Both the position numbers and the translations under genes were made by a program. A stretch of 64,000 nucleotides of DNA from UBA5069 sp964560495 (GTDB lineage: Bacteria > Chloroflexota > Anaerolineae > Caldilineales > Caldilineaceae): NCBI GenBank assembly GCA_964560495.1, contig CAZLMM010000008.1:65205-129204 (forward strand), read 5' to 3'. A model generated the notes under the pieces. The model had not been told where the DNA came from. It searched no databases and saw nothing but the letters and a program-made list of their open reading frames with translations. Positions 1 to 8,892 of the stretch are shown here, in pieces. How positions within the stretch are numbered: position 1 is the stretch's first letter; every line of letters starts with the position of its first letter.

Positions 1-1
1 G

Positions 2-2101
2 GATGCAACGAAGCTCCAGGTTGAGCTGCCTGGTCAGTCCGTGGAGCGCAGCGGCAATTATCTACTTCTCAAGGGCTATCAAGAGGCGCTGCGTCCCTTG
101 GCGGCCCAAGTGAACGCTGAAACGAACGGCGACCAGGTGACAGTGTCCCTGGAAAACCCGCGTCTTCTCGAAAAGGTCGCCTGGGACGACGCCGTCGGCA
201 TGTATCATTACACTTACATCGACGATCAAGGGTTCGAGCGCACCGTCTATATTGAAGATGCAGGCAGCCTGGCGCACAAGCTGCGTCTTCTCAAGAAATA
301 CAATATCAAGAATATCAGCTTACAGACTCCGGCTTCGGGTGATGTGGACCCAAATGTTTGGGACACCTTGTTGCGCTTTCAACAGGATGCGCAACTTCCC
401 GAAAGCCGAACGCCACTCAATGTATCCTACTCGCTCATTGCTCCCGATGGGGCGTTGGTCAAACAGGAGATAACATCTCTGGATAACACATCGTTGACTA
501 TGCAGCCAGGAACGAGCGGCGACTTGCGTGTAGAGGCTCAGTTGATCAACGGTGCAACCGGCCAGTTGATCCCCATTTCAGCAGCAACTCTGGTTGCTCT
601 GGGCGCTCAGCAAAGCGCAGCGCCTGCTGCAAAGAGTAGCGAAAGCACCGAGGCTGTTGCTGCTGCCACTGAAGTCAGTCTGAGTACAGGCCAGATCGTC
701 AATGTGCGCGAAGGCCCTGGCACACTTTACCCGGTGATCGGTCAGTTGTCGCCTGGCGGCAATTATCGTGTCACCGGAAAGAATTCTGCTGGCGATTGGT
801 GGCAGATCGATGTCGGAGACGACAAACGGGGCTGGGTCATCGGCCAGTTGGTTTCCACTGCGGGAGACACTGGGGTTATTGCAGTGGCGACAGACATCCC
901 CGAACTGGTGCAGGTGGCTGCCGCTGCTGCTCTGCCCGCTGCGTCTGCACCTGAATCAGCGCCCGCTGCTGCTGCTGAAGAACAGCCTGCCCCTGCGCCT
1001 GCCCCGGCTCCTGCGGTGGCGCCAGTCGTCAGCGCGCCGCCACCCTCTGGCGCAATGCCTTTTGGCTATGGCGTTCAGGCCCACATGGTAGACACCAGCG
1101 ACGCCATGATCGCTCAGGTGATGAGCTCAGTCAAGGGAATGGGTTTCAACTGGGTCAAGCAACAAGTGGAGTGGAAGCGCTTCGAGGCGAGTCCAGGTGG
1201 GCGTGACTTTGGTGCGCTCGATCCCATCGTCAATGCAGCAGGCGGCTCCGGCATCAATGTTCTCTTCAGCGTGGTAAATGCGCCGCCCTGGGCGCGCGAA
1301 AGCGGCGCCGATCTGAGCGTTGGCGGACCGCCATCTGATCCGCAGACCTACGCCGATTTCGTAGGCGCACTGGCGGCCAAGTACTGCGGCACAGCACTCA
1401 AAGCCATCGAAGTATGGAACGAACAGAATTTGCACTACGAATGGGGTAATAAGCCCCTTAACCCCGGCGAATACGTTCAACTTTTGGCGCGTGGCTATGC
1501 CGCAATCAAGAACGCCTGTCCATCCATGTATGTCATCAGCGGCGCATTGACGCCGGCCGGCAACAACCCTCCTTATGCCATGGATGACTTCACCTATCTG
1601 GAAGAAATGTTCAAGGCTGGCGCAAATAACTACCTTGACGCCGTCGGCGCGCATCCCAGCGGTTACAATGTTCCGCCGTGGGCCACATGGGAGACGGGCT
1701 GTCAAGAGATTCAGAAGAATGGCAACAGCTTCAACGGCGCCTGCGATTCGCCTCATCATTCTTGGTCCTTCCGCAGCACCATGGAAGGCTATCGCAATAT
1801 CATGAATGTCTATGGGGGCAGCAGCAAGTCGGTTGTGCCAACCGAGTTTGGGTGGGCTGCGGGCGGATCGTATCACCCAGCATACAAATACGCAGACGAC
1901 AATGATCTAAATGAACAAGCCCAGTGGACTGTCGAAGCATACAACATGATGAAACAGTGGGGATGGGTGGGTCCGGCGATCTTGTGGAATTTGAATTTCC
2001 GCGTCGTGGCAAATGGCACAGAGAAAGCCCAGTGGGGCATCGTTGGCCCCGGTTGGGAGCCATTGCCAGCGTATAATGCGTTGGCGGCGATGCCAAAATA
2101 G
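2..2101 (+). CDS. SH3b-glycoside hydrolase paralogue 1 (5' partial)
   Basis: The reading frame is open to the left edge of the window, so the true start and any signal peptide lie outside; a GTG at 41 is internal. Counting from that GTG: an uncharacterised beta-rich region (1-205), a bacterial SH3 domain (about 212-272, with the NVREGPG core), an Ala/Pro linker (285-340) and a TIM-barrel glycosidase domain (345-686). The pair expected for clan GH-A enzymes is visible: the acid/base Glu461 in VWNEQN and the nucleophile Glu602 in PTEFGW. It is probably an exported polysaccharide-degrading or wall-associated hydrolase; the substrate cannot be read. It is the first of three tandem paralogues. The exact GH family is uncertain (GH5/GH39-like). 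Confidence 0.8.
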   Translation, partial: DATKLQVELPGQSVERSGNYLLLKGYQEALRPLAAQVNAETNGDQVTVSLENPRLLEKVAWDDAVGMYHYTYIDDQGFERTVYIEDAGSLAHKLRLLKKYNIKNISLQTPASGDVDPNVWDTLLRFQQDAQLPESRTPLNVSYSLIAPDGALVKQEITSLDNTSLTMQPGTSGDLRVEAQLINGATGQLIPISAATLVALGAQQSAAPAAKSSESTEAVAAATEVSLSTGQIVNVREGPGTLYPVIGQLSPGGNYRVTGKNSAGDWWQIDVGDDKRGWVIGQLVSTAGDTGVIAVATDIPELVQVAAAAALPAASAPESAPAAAAEEQPAPAPAPAPAVAPVVSAPPPSGAMPFGYGVQAHMVDTSDAMIAQVMSSVKGMGFNWVKQQVEWKRFEASPGGRDFGALDPIVNAAGGSGINVLFSVVNAPPWARESGADLSVGGPPSDPQTYADFVGALAAKYCGTALKAIEVWNEQNLHYEWGNKPLNPGEYVQLLARGYAAIKNACPSMYVISGALTPAGNNPPYAMDDFTYLEEMFKAGANNYLDAVGAHPSGYNVPPWATWETGCQEIQKNGNSFNGACDSPHHSWSFRSTMEGYRNIMNVYGGSSKSVVPTEFGWAAGGSYHPAYKYADDNDLNEQAQWTVEAYNMMKQWGWVGPAILWNLNFRVVANGTEKAQWGIVGPGWEPLPAYNALAAMPK

Positions 2102-2120
2102 ATGGACGCGACCTGTGTCG

Positions 2121-2156
2121 GAGAGACGAAGCAAGTCTGCTGCGTCTCTCTGTTTT
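2121..2156 (+). terminator. Rho-independent terminator after glycosidase 1
   Basis: GAGAGACG (2121-2128) pairs with CGTCTCTC (2143-2150). An inner AGCA/TGCT stem and a TGTTTT tail follow. It lies 20 bases after the stop codon of the first glycosidase gene. Confidence 0.7.
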
Positions 2157-2174
2157 ATGAGCAAGGGAATCCCC

Positions 2175-2248
2175 TAAACTGCGGTTGCTTTGAGACCAGG
2201 AGTTTTCACAGTTCAAAAAACTCCTGGTTTCGAACAGAGCGAAGTATA
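2175..2248 (+). repeat. MITE-like palindromic repeat A1
   Basis: Copy of a 73-74 bp element also found at 31577-31649, 37038-37110 and, enlarged, at 54443-54597. The core arms are GACCAGGAGTTTT and AAAACTCCTGGTTTC. The outer ends run from TA..ACTGCGG to GAAGTATA. The TA borders suggest TA-target insertion as in Tc1/IS630-type MITEs (inference). Confidence 0.8.
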
Positions 2249-2466
2249 ACGCTGACTCCTCGATATGTGTCATGATGATAGCTCGGCAGTTACCGACGCG
2301 ACAGGCTTGACGTTGCCGCCCATCTGTAGGGTTATGAACAGGACGCAGTCACTGATCCGAAGGGCGACAAACTTCTGCCCTCGCTCTTCATGCTCCCCAC
2401 GAATGAATTTGAGATAAGTCCCCACAACCAACCCATTTTGAACACTTCATTTGTGGAGAATACGAA

Positions 2467-4158
2467 ATGACTCGAATTGAAAGCCTACGACAAAACGCAG
2501 CGCTTCTGTTGATTGCCAGTTTCGTTGTTTTTGCGTGCATCGCAGCGACCACCTCGAGCACTTTCGCTCAGTCAGCAACCACCGGCGTTGTCAACGTGCC
2601 AGGGAGTCGGCTCAACGTGCGCAGCGGCCCGGGTCTCACCTATCCCGTTGTCGGCCAACTGACCGCCGGCGCGACTGTCACTATTTTGGAGCAAGACGCC
2701 GCCGGCGGCTGGCTCAAAGTAAGCGCCACAGGCGCGCCAGAAGAGGCCTGGGTTTCTTCTCGCTTCGTTGTCGTGGACTCGGGCGCGCCGCCCGTTGCAA
2801 CCACTGGGCCAGCCGAGGTCGCAACGGCGGAAACCGCGCCGTCTGCGAGCTCGGAGCCAACAGCCGTCGTTGTGCCAGCGCGCATGAATGTACGAGGAGG
2901 TCCGGGCACCAATCATCCCGTTGTTGGCTCCGCCGCGCGCAATCAGCGGTTGGCGATCACTGGCGTCAATCAGGCTGGCGACTGGTATCAGGTGCAGGCG
3001 CCGGGCGTCTCTGGGCAGGCGTGGATCTTTAGCGGACTGGTTGTCACCAGCGGCAATCTCGATGGCGTGACGCGGCTGAGTGACGCAGACCTCCCGGCTG
3101 CACCTTCTGCGCCGGCAGCTGTCAGCGCGCCAGCGGTTTCCGCTGCCGCTGCACCTGCTCCGTCGGGAGGGGGCGGTTTCAACTACGGCGTCACTGCCCA
3201 GATGTGGCAGAGCGATCCGCAAGGGGTCGCCAATCAACTCAAGGAGATCGGCTTCCCCTGGGTCAAGCAGCAGGTGCGTTGGGAGTTTGTTGAGCCGTCG
3301 CCGGGCGCTGTCAACTGGCAAGAGATGGACGCCATCATCAACACGATGAACGGTAATGGCATCAATGTGGCTTTCAGCGTGGTGACAGCACCATCCTGGA
3401 CGCGCCCCAACAAGGGGGGGAGCAACGGGCCGCCGGAGGATTTTCAGCTTTTTGCCAATTTCTTGGGCGCAATCTCTGGTCGTTATTGTGGTCAGTCGCT
3501 CAAGGCCATCGAGGTGTGGAACGAGCAAAACTTACAGCGCGAATGGGAGGGCTATCCCCTTGACCCCGGCCTCTACATGGACCTACTACGGCGCTCGTAT
3601 GCGTCGATCAAAGCTGCTTGCCCGAGCATGATTGTCATCAGTGGAGCGACGACGCCAGCAGGATATAGCGATGTGGCCTTCGACGACATCGACTATCTGC
3701 GCGGCATGTATCAGAACGGACTTGCGCGTTACGCTGATGGCATCGGCATTCATCCCAGCGGCTTCGCCAATCCGCCGTCAGTGCGATTTCGGGATTGGCA
3801 GTCTGGGAATTATGATGCGCCTTCGCACGTCAACCATCGCAGCTTCTATTTCTTGAGCACGCTGGAGGAATCGCGCAATGTGATGGTGCAATTTGGCGAT
3901 GCTGGCAAGCGGCTTTGGCCCACCGAGTTCGGTTGGGGTTCGACGCCTTCTCCCCATCCGGGCTACGAATACGAAGGGCGCATCAGCGAGGCGCAGCAAG
4001 CCCAATGGATCGTCGATGCCTTTCGCATCATGGCGGATTCGGGCTATGTGGGCGTTGCTTTCTTGTGGAACTTGAATTACAACTATGGCGAGATGGCTGC
4101 ATTCGCTGTCTCTGGGCGTCCGGCGTTTCAGGCGCTCAAGTCCCTGACGGGCAGATAA
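2467..4158 (+). CDS. Secreted double-SH3b glycoside hydrolase paralogue 2
   Basis: A 563-residue exported protein. A signal peptide covers about residues 1-35 (long hydrophobic stretch, Ala-rich end). Two SH3b domains follow (about 40-103 and 137-199, each with an NVR.GPG core), then an Ala/Pro linker and a glycosidase domain (about 239-563). The predicted acid/base is Glu353 (VWNEQN) and the nucleophile Glu487 (PTEFGW), both conserved with the paralogue upstream. The ATG is preceded by GTGGAG. SH3b domains in secreted hydrolases commonly bind cell wall or polysaccharide, so wall-proximal glycan hydrolysis is a reasonable guess; the substrate is unknown. It differs from its neighbours by having two SH3b copies. 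Confidence 0.85.
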   Translation: MTRIESLRQNAALLLIASFVVFACIAATTSSTFAQSATTGVVNVPGSRLNVRSGPGLTYPVVGQLTAGATVTILEQDAAGGWLKVSATGAPEEAWVSSRFVVVDSGAPPVATTGPAEVATAETAPSASSEPTAVVVPARMNVRGGPGTNHPVVGSAARNQRLAITGVNQAGDWYQVQAPGVSGQAWIFSGLVVTSGNLDGVTRLSDADLPAAPSAPAAVSAPAVSAAAAPAPSGGGGFNYGVTAQMWQSDPQGVANQLKEIGFPWVKQQVRWEFVEPSPGAVNWQEMDAIINTMNGNGINVAFSVVTAPSWTRPNKGGSNGPPEDFQLFANFLGAISGRYCGQSLKAIEVWNEQNLQREWEGYPLDPGLYMDLLRRSYASIKAACPSMIVISGATTPAGYSDVAFDDIDYLRGMYQNGLARYADGIGIHPSGFANPPSVRFRDWQSGNYDAPSHVNHRSFYFLSTLEESRNVMVQFGDAGKRLWPTEFGWGSTPSPHPGYEYEGRISEAQQAQWIVDAFRIMADSGYVGVAFLWNLNYNYGEMAAFAVSGRPAFQALKSLTGR

Positions 4159-4204
4159 AAGCCGGATGATTTCAACCGAAACGATCACTCACCCAACAAT
4201 CACC

Positions 4205-5839
4205 ATGACGCGAACACACCTTCGTCTTTGTCTGATAACCGCTCTTGCCCTTCTGTTGTTGACCGCCTGTGGGAGTTCCTCAGAGCCGACGCCAACGCCC
4301 ACCAAGACGCCTCTTGGCTCAGGAGCGGCCCCTGTAACGCCGACTTCGACGCCGCAACCACCCACGCCTGTTGAAGCACAGCCCCAGCAGCCTGTGCAGT
4401 CAGAGACCCAACCGCCAACACCCGAATTGAGGACCGAGACCGTGGCCCAGGTGACGGCAGACCTCCTCAACATCCGCGCCGAGCCAAACACGAGCGCCAA
4501 CATTCAGCGCACGGCAACCAAGGATGAAGAGTTTACGGTTGTGGGGCGGTCAGAAGATGGGCAATGGTTGCAGCTTGCCAGCGGCGGACAGGCGCTTGGC
4601 TGGGCGGCGGCAGAGTTTCTTGCCGTGAGCGAGCGACAGACGGCAAGTCAATCTGCAAATCAGGAAGCTCAGCCGCAGACGAGCCAACCGCCTGCGCAAC
4701 CGGGGAACGGTAATTATTTGCCTGCTACAATGGGCAGCCCGGACTACGGCTCTCAGGCGTTTCTCTGGTGGCGCGAGGAAATTGCCGACCGCGATCTGGA
4801 TTTGATGAGCGAGGCGGGATTCAATTGGGTCAAACAAACATTCGCTTGGGAGACCATCGAGGGTGCAGGGCGCAATCAATTCGATTGGTCGATTGCCGAT
4901 CGCGTCGTGACCCATGTCAACGACAAGGGATTGAAACTGTTGGCGCGCTTGAGCAGCGATCCGGACAAGCGGGATTTCTGGGCTAGCACGCCGCCAGGTA
5001 ACGCCGATCTTTTTGCCGAATACGCTGGCGCGGTGGCGCAACGCTATAACTGTACGCCCCAAGCTGTTGGTTGCATCCAGGCGTTTCAGATTTGGAATGA
5101 GCCGAATCTGGCGCGTGAATGGGGCAATCGTCGTCCAAATCCTGCCGAATACGCCGAGTTTCTGCGCAAAGCCTATGCCGCCATCAAGGCTGTTCACCCT
5201 AACGCCATCGTTATCAGCGCGGGGATGGCGCCCACAGGCGACGACAACGATATCGCCATGCCGGATGACAAGTTCTATGACTTGATGTATCAGGCCATGG
5301 GCGGCAACAGCAACGGCTATTTCGACATGTTGGGCGTTCACGGCGCGGGCTATGCGGCGCCTCCAGAGTTGGACCCTGCCGATGCCGCAGCCGACAAAGC
5401 CAGATATGGTGGATACCGCTTCTTTGCCTTTCGCCATGTGGAAGACATTCGTCGCATCATGGAGAAATATGGCGACACAGCCAAGAAGATTGTGCTGTTG
5501 GAGTTTGGCTGGACCTTTGACCGCGTCAACCCGGCCTACAAGTGGCACGGCGCCGACGCCGGCATCGACGAGATGGTGCAGGCGGATTATCTGAAACGCG
5601 CCTATCAGTACGCCGCGGCGAACTGGCAGCCGTGGATTGGGTTGATGAGCCTAATCACTATGCCAAACCTGGATTGGCTGAACGATGGCAACCCACAGGA
5701 CGAAGAGCAATTTTGGTGGGCTATCATGGATCCGAGTCCTATTGATCAGAAATATTGGCGGCCGGCTTATATTGTGCTCTGCATCTATATGCAGGAAGAA
5801 GTCAAGGGGCAGGTTTGCCAGTACAACCCCAATCGCTGA
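4205..5839 (+). CDS. Lipoprotein SH3b-glycoside hydrolase paralogue 3
   Basis: The frame opens at 4166, but the ATG at 4205 gives a textbook lipoprotein signal peptide ending in LTAC, with lipidated Cys22, so 4205 is preferred (544 residues). A Thr/Pro-rich tether (about 26-75) leads to one SH3b domain (about 80-140) and a glycosidase domain. The acid/base is Glu299 (IWNEPN) and the nucleophile Glu433 (LEFGW). It is therefore the membrane-anchored member of the set, while paralogue 2 has a cleavable signal. It starts 46 bases after paralogue 2 and ends 30 bases before fbp, so the three could share a transcript. It is more diverged from the other two than they are from each other. Confidence 0.85.
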   Translation: MTRTHLRLCLITALALLLLTACGSSSEPTPTPTKTPLGSGAAPVTPTSTPQPPTPVEAQPQQPVQSETQPPTPELRTETVAQVTADLLNIRAEPNTSANIQRTATKDEEFTVVGRSEDGQWLQLASGGQALGWAAAEFLAVSERQTASQSANQEAQPQTSQPPAQPGNGNYLPATMGSPDYGSQAFLWWREEIADRDLDLMSEAGFNWVKQTFAWETIEGAGRNQFDWSIADRVVTHVNDKGLKLLARLSSDPDKRDFWASTPPGNADLFAEYAGAVAQRYNCTPQAVGCIQAFQIWNEPNLAREWGNRRPNPAEYAEFLRKAYAAIKAVHPNAIVISAGMAPTGDDNDIAMPDDKFYDLMYQAMGGNSNGYFDMLGVHGAGYAAPPELDPADAAADKARYGGYRFFAFRHVEDIRRIMEKYGDTAKKIVLLEFGWTFDRVNPAYKWHGADAGIDEMVQADYLKRAYQYAAANWQPWIGLMSLITMPNLDWLNDGNPQDEEQFWWAIMDPSPIDQKYWRPAYIVLCIYMQEEVKGQVCQYNPNR

Positions 5840-5869
5840 TGGTGGGAACACCGATCGAGGAGAGAACCT

Positions 5870-6916
5870 GTGGCTGCGCGTCGCGCTTTTACAGACAAGA
5901 TTGTCACGATAGAACGCTTCATACTTGACCAGCAATCCGACTATCCCGAGGCGACGGGAACGCTCACCAATGTTCTCTATGACATGGCGTTGGCGGCCAA
6001 GCTAATCGCCAGCCATACAAGCCGGGCTGGGCTTGCTGAGATCTTGGGCAGCGCAGGCGTTACAAATATACAGGGTGAAGAAGTGCAAAAGCTTGATGAA
6101 TATGCAGAACGCACCATCTATCGCCTCAATGACCACACGGGGCGTCTGGCGGCCATGGCGTCGGAAGAAGATGACGAGTTCATCCCCATCCCAGCACATC
6201 GCGCTCCGGGGAAGTACGTACTGGTCTACGACCCCTTGGATGGTTCTTCCAACATCGACTACAACGTCAGCGTCGGCACCATCTTTGGCATTCACCGGCG
6301 CAAGTCGGCGGAGGGACCGGGCGTCTTGGAGGATTGTCTTCAGCCAGGACGCAACCTTGTTGCAGCCGGATACATCATTTATGGCTCAAGCACGATGATG
6401 GTCTACTCGACGGGAAAAGGCGTTCATGGCTTCACGCTTGACCCCAGGGTGGGCGAGTTCCTGCTGTCCCACCCCAATATCAAGCTGCCGGCGCAGCCCA
6501 AATACTACAGCGTCAACCAGGGCAATCAGCGGTTATGGTCGCCAGGAGTGCAGATGTATACAGAGTGGCTACAGGGTGGCTTTGACAATCAACGAGCGCT
6601 TTCTTTGCGTTACGTTGGCTCGCTGGTGGCCGATTTTCATCGCAACCTGTTGGCCGGTGGTGTCTTTTATTATCCGGTCGACTATAAGGATGTGAGTAAA
6701 GCGTCAGGTAAGTTGCGCCTGTTGTACGAGGCGGCGCCGCTTAGCTTTTTGGTCGAACAGGCGGGTGGCTATGCCAGCGACGGGCGTCGATCCATTCTCG
6801 ACATTCAACCAACCAGCCTTCATCAACGCACGCCACTCTTCATTGGCGACCGGAATCTTGTGCAAAAAGCCGATGAATTCATCCGCCTCTACGACTCCAT
6901 CCAAGAGGGGAAGTAA
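5870..6916 (+). CDS. fbp: Class I fructose-1,6-bisphosphatase
   Basis: Removes the 1-phosphate of fructose 1,6-bisphosphate in gluconeogenesis (cytoplasm). The 348 residues match the class I family length. The metal-binding signature DPLDGSSNID lies at about residues 121-130, and an N-terminal region typical of the family (KIVTIERFIL) is present. The start is GTG at 5870, preceded by GAGGAGAG. The gene follows the third glycosidase by 30 bases and ends close to a convergent Crp-type regulator. With pgl and glk downstream it forms a small sugar-phosphate neighbourhood. Confidence 0.93.
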   Translation: MAARRAFTDKIVTIERFILDQQSDYPEATGTLTNVLYDMALAAKLIASHTSRAGLAEILGSAGVTNIQGEEVQKLDEYAERTIYRLNDHTGRLAAMASEEDDEFIPIPAHRAPGKYVLVYDPLDGSSNIDYNVSVGTIFGIHRRKSAEGPGVLEDCLQPGRNLVAAGYIIYGSSTMMVYSTGKGVHGFTLDPRVGEFLLSHPNIKLPAQPKYYSVNQGNQRLWSPGVQMYTEWLQGGFDNQRALSLRYVGSLVADFHRNLLAGGVFYYPVDYKDVSKASGKLRLLYEAAPLSFLVEQAGGYASDGRRSILDIQPTSLHQRTPLFIGDRNLVQKADEFIRLYDSIQEGK

Positions 6917-6978
6917 CCTGCATTCAATTCGCACAAGACAAAAGGATGTTTCACGTGAAACATTCCGAAAGTCCCATC

Positions 6979-7707
6979 CTAGATTTCGGCTTCGCTTTCA
7001 AGCCGCTCCCGATCCAGGATGATAATGCGATGGCGATCCAGTTCGATGATCCCGTCTGATGACAGGCCGCGTAAGGCTCGCCCCAACACCTCTCGCACGG
7101 TGCCCAGGTGGTTCGCCATTTCTTCCTGGGTCATCAGATGTGTGAGCTGGCCGCTCTCGTGAGACTTGGCTTGTTCCAGGAGCAGGCGAGCCAGCCGCCC
7201 CCGTACATTGCGCATGGCGAGATCTTGTACGACCCCCACCAGATAGCGTGTGCGCCGGGCGATGCTTTCCAGCAAGGCCCAGGCCAGATCCGCGTGATCG
7301 TGCGCCAGTTGTTGCAGATCTGTGCGCGAGACACAGCGCACGATGCTATCCACCACTGCAATCGCTGTGGCCGGATTGGCGCCGCCGTCCAACGCTGCCA
7401 CGTCATTGAAGGTGTCGCCTGGATGAAATGTATGCAGAATGTGTTCGCGTCCGTCTTTGGAGAAGCGACAAACCTTGATGACGCCTTCCTCGACGACAAA
7501 CAGCCCAGACGCCGGCTCGCTTTCGAGAAAGATCACTTGCCCGGTGCTGCACTCTATGCGGCGACTCCTGCCTGCGAGCGCCTGCAATGTGGCTGTGGGC
7601 AGGTGTTCGAGATAAGGAACCTTTTGCCACACTTCAAGCCCGGGAAAGACTGCGGCTCTCTGACTGTTGTTCAGAGACGTGCGTTGTACGCTTGAGCGTG
7701 AATCCAT
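6979..7707 (-). CDS. Crp/Fnr-family transcriptional regulator
   Basis: A 242-residue regulator with an N-terminal cyclic-nucleotide-binding-type beta barrel (about 30-145, including LFVVEEGVIKV and FHPGDTF) and a C-terminal winged helix (about 165-240, with the recognition region TQEEMANHLGTVREVLGRAL). There is no cysteine cluster of the Fnr type, so an iron-sulfur sensor is unlikely. The ligand cannot be inferred: the phosphate-binding Arg-Ala signature of true cAMP receptors is not evident. It is transcribed divergently from pgl and convergently with fbp, so control of the neighbouring sugar genes is plausible but not shown. Confidence 0.9.
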   Translation of the reverse strand: MDSRSSVQRTSLNNSQRAAVFPGLEVWQKVPYLEHLPTATLQALAGRSRRIECSTGQVIFLESEPASGLFVVEEGVIKVCRFSKDGREHILHTFHPGDTFNDVAALDGGANPATAIAVVDSIVRCVSRTDLQQLAHDHADLAWALLESIARRTRYLVGVVQDLAMRNVRGRLARLLLEQAKSHESGQLTHLMTQEEMANHLGTVREVLGRALRGLSSDGIIELDRHRIIILDRERLESEAEI

Positions 7708-8053
7708 CTCGGCCTTTTTGTCCGTGGTAATGCAATAGGTCCGTATGTGATGGGGAGGGCAGAATAGACATACAGATTCGCATACACAATTGTATCAAGT
7801 TACGCGCAGCTTTCCAAACAGGCCACATGCCCCGATAGGTCGCAGCGAAGCATGAAGATCTCTGCCTTCTTCTGGTTTTTCTGTGGTGGATAGCCCGGAT
7901 TTCAGCTGCCGCCAATGCTGTCGTCTCCCCCAGAGAAGAAGGCATGTAAGGGAAGACCTGCCAGGCGGCATGTCTTCCACGCACTGAACAGGCGATTTCA
8001 AAATGACAAAGATGCATCTCTCTGGTACACTTCGTGGCGACTCAGGGGCAGAA
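7708..8053. other. Divergent intergenic region crp-like / pgl
   Basis: A 346-base divergent control region. It contains the weak minus-strand promoter at 7761-7789 and a short near-palindrome around 7784-7796 (ACACAATTGTAT). Nothing else recognisable was found. It is the natural place for an operator of the Crp/Fnr-type regulator, but no clear TGTGA-N6-TCACA site was seen. Confidence 0.4.
7761..7789 (-). promoter_or_regulatory. Possible promoter of the Crp/Fnr-type gene
   Basis: On the minus strand TTGTGT (7789-7784) is separated by 17 bases from TATTCT (7766-7761). This would give a leader of about 47 bases before the ATG at 7707. Each hexamer matches consensus at four of six positions. Confidence 0.35.
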
Positions 8054-8821
8054 ATGATGACACAACGCCAGCTACATATCGCCACGGCGATCCATGCTTT
8101 GCAGGAGAATGCGGCCGACTTTGTCGTCAATGTCGCAACGCGCTCGATCTCCGCACGCGGGCGTTTCACTGTGGCTTTTTCCGGCGGCTCTCTGCCCGGC
8201 CTGCTCTGTCCACCTTTGTTGGCCGATCCTCTGATCAGACAGATCGATTGGGCCAGATGGCAAATCTTCTTTGCCGATGAACGCTGCGTCCCACTCGATG
8301 ACCCGGAGAGCAACTACTATCTGCTGCGCCAACATCTGCTTGCCCGTGCGCAAATTCCAACCACAAACATTTTTCCAGCCTGTACCGACCTTTCACCGGG
8401 AAAGATGGCCGATGAGTATACGGAAACGCTGCGCCAGGAACTAGGGCAGGCCGATGCCAGACGTCCTGTCTTTGACCTGATTTTGCTTGGCATGGGACCA
8501 GACGGCCATACGGCATCGCTTTTTCCCCATCATCCCCTGCTTCATGAGGAAGAGCGGTGGGTCGCCGCCATTTTCGATGCACCCAAGCCTCCGCCACAGC
8601 GCATCACGCTCACCCTGCCCGTGATCAACCATGCCCGGTATGTTGCATTTGTTGTCGCTGGCGCGAACAAGGCGGAAGCTGTCGCCTCTAGCCTTCGGCC
8701 CCCATTCCCCCTGGCCTTGACGCCGGCAGGGATGGTGCAGCCTGTTACTGGCGAGCTTCACTGGTTTCTGGATCATGATGCGGCGCAGCAGATCGATGAA
8801 ACAATCCAAAAGACGACGTAG
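8054..8821 (+). CDS. pgl: 6-phosphogluconolactonase
   Basis: Hydrolyses 6-phosphogluconolactone in the oxidative pentose phosphate pathway. The 255-residue product carries the family signatures FSGGSLP near the N-terminus, FFADERCVP, and LLGMGPDGHTASLFP. The last separates it from glucosamine-6-phosphate deaminases. The frame is open from an ATG at 8003, but the ATG at 8054 has AGGGG six bases upstream and gives normal family length, so it is chosen. zwf and gnd are not in the window. It lies 71 bases before glk. Confidence 0.92.
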   Translation: MMTQRQLHIATAIHALQENAADFVVNVATRSISARGRFTVAFSGGSLPGLLCPPLLADPLIRQIDWARWQIFFADERCVPLDDPESNYYLLRQHLLARAQIPTTNIFPACTDLSPGKMADEYTETLRQELGQADARRPVFDLILLGMGPDGHTASLFPHHPLLHEEERWVAAIFDAPKPPPQRITLTLPVINHARYVAFVVAGANKAEAVASSLRPPFPLALTPAGMVQPVTGELHWFLDHDAAQQIDETIQKTT

Positions 8822-8892
8822 CGCTCAACCGGGCCATAAAACTGAGTACAGTTCTTCTCCCCTTTTCACACAATTCACACACACAAGGATGT

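Larger units (their letters stand above)
2102..2466. other. Intergenic region with terminator and MITE copy A1
   Basis: This 365-base gap between the first two glycosidase genes holds the terminator at 2121-2156 and repeat copy A1 at 2175-2248. In 2249-2466 only a purine-rich ribosome binding site (GGAG, around 2454) in front of the next gene was recognised. The terminator suggests the second gene has its own promoter, but no convincing one was found. Confidence 0.6.
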
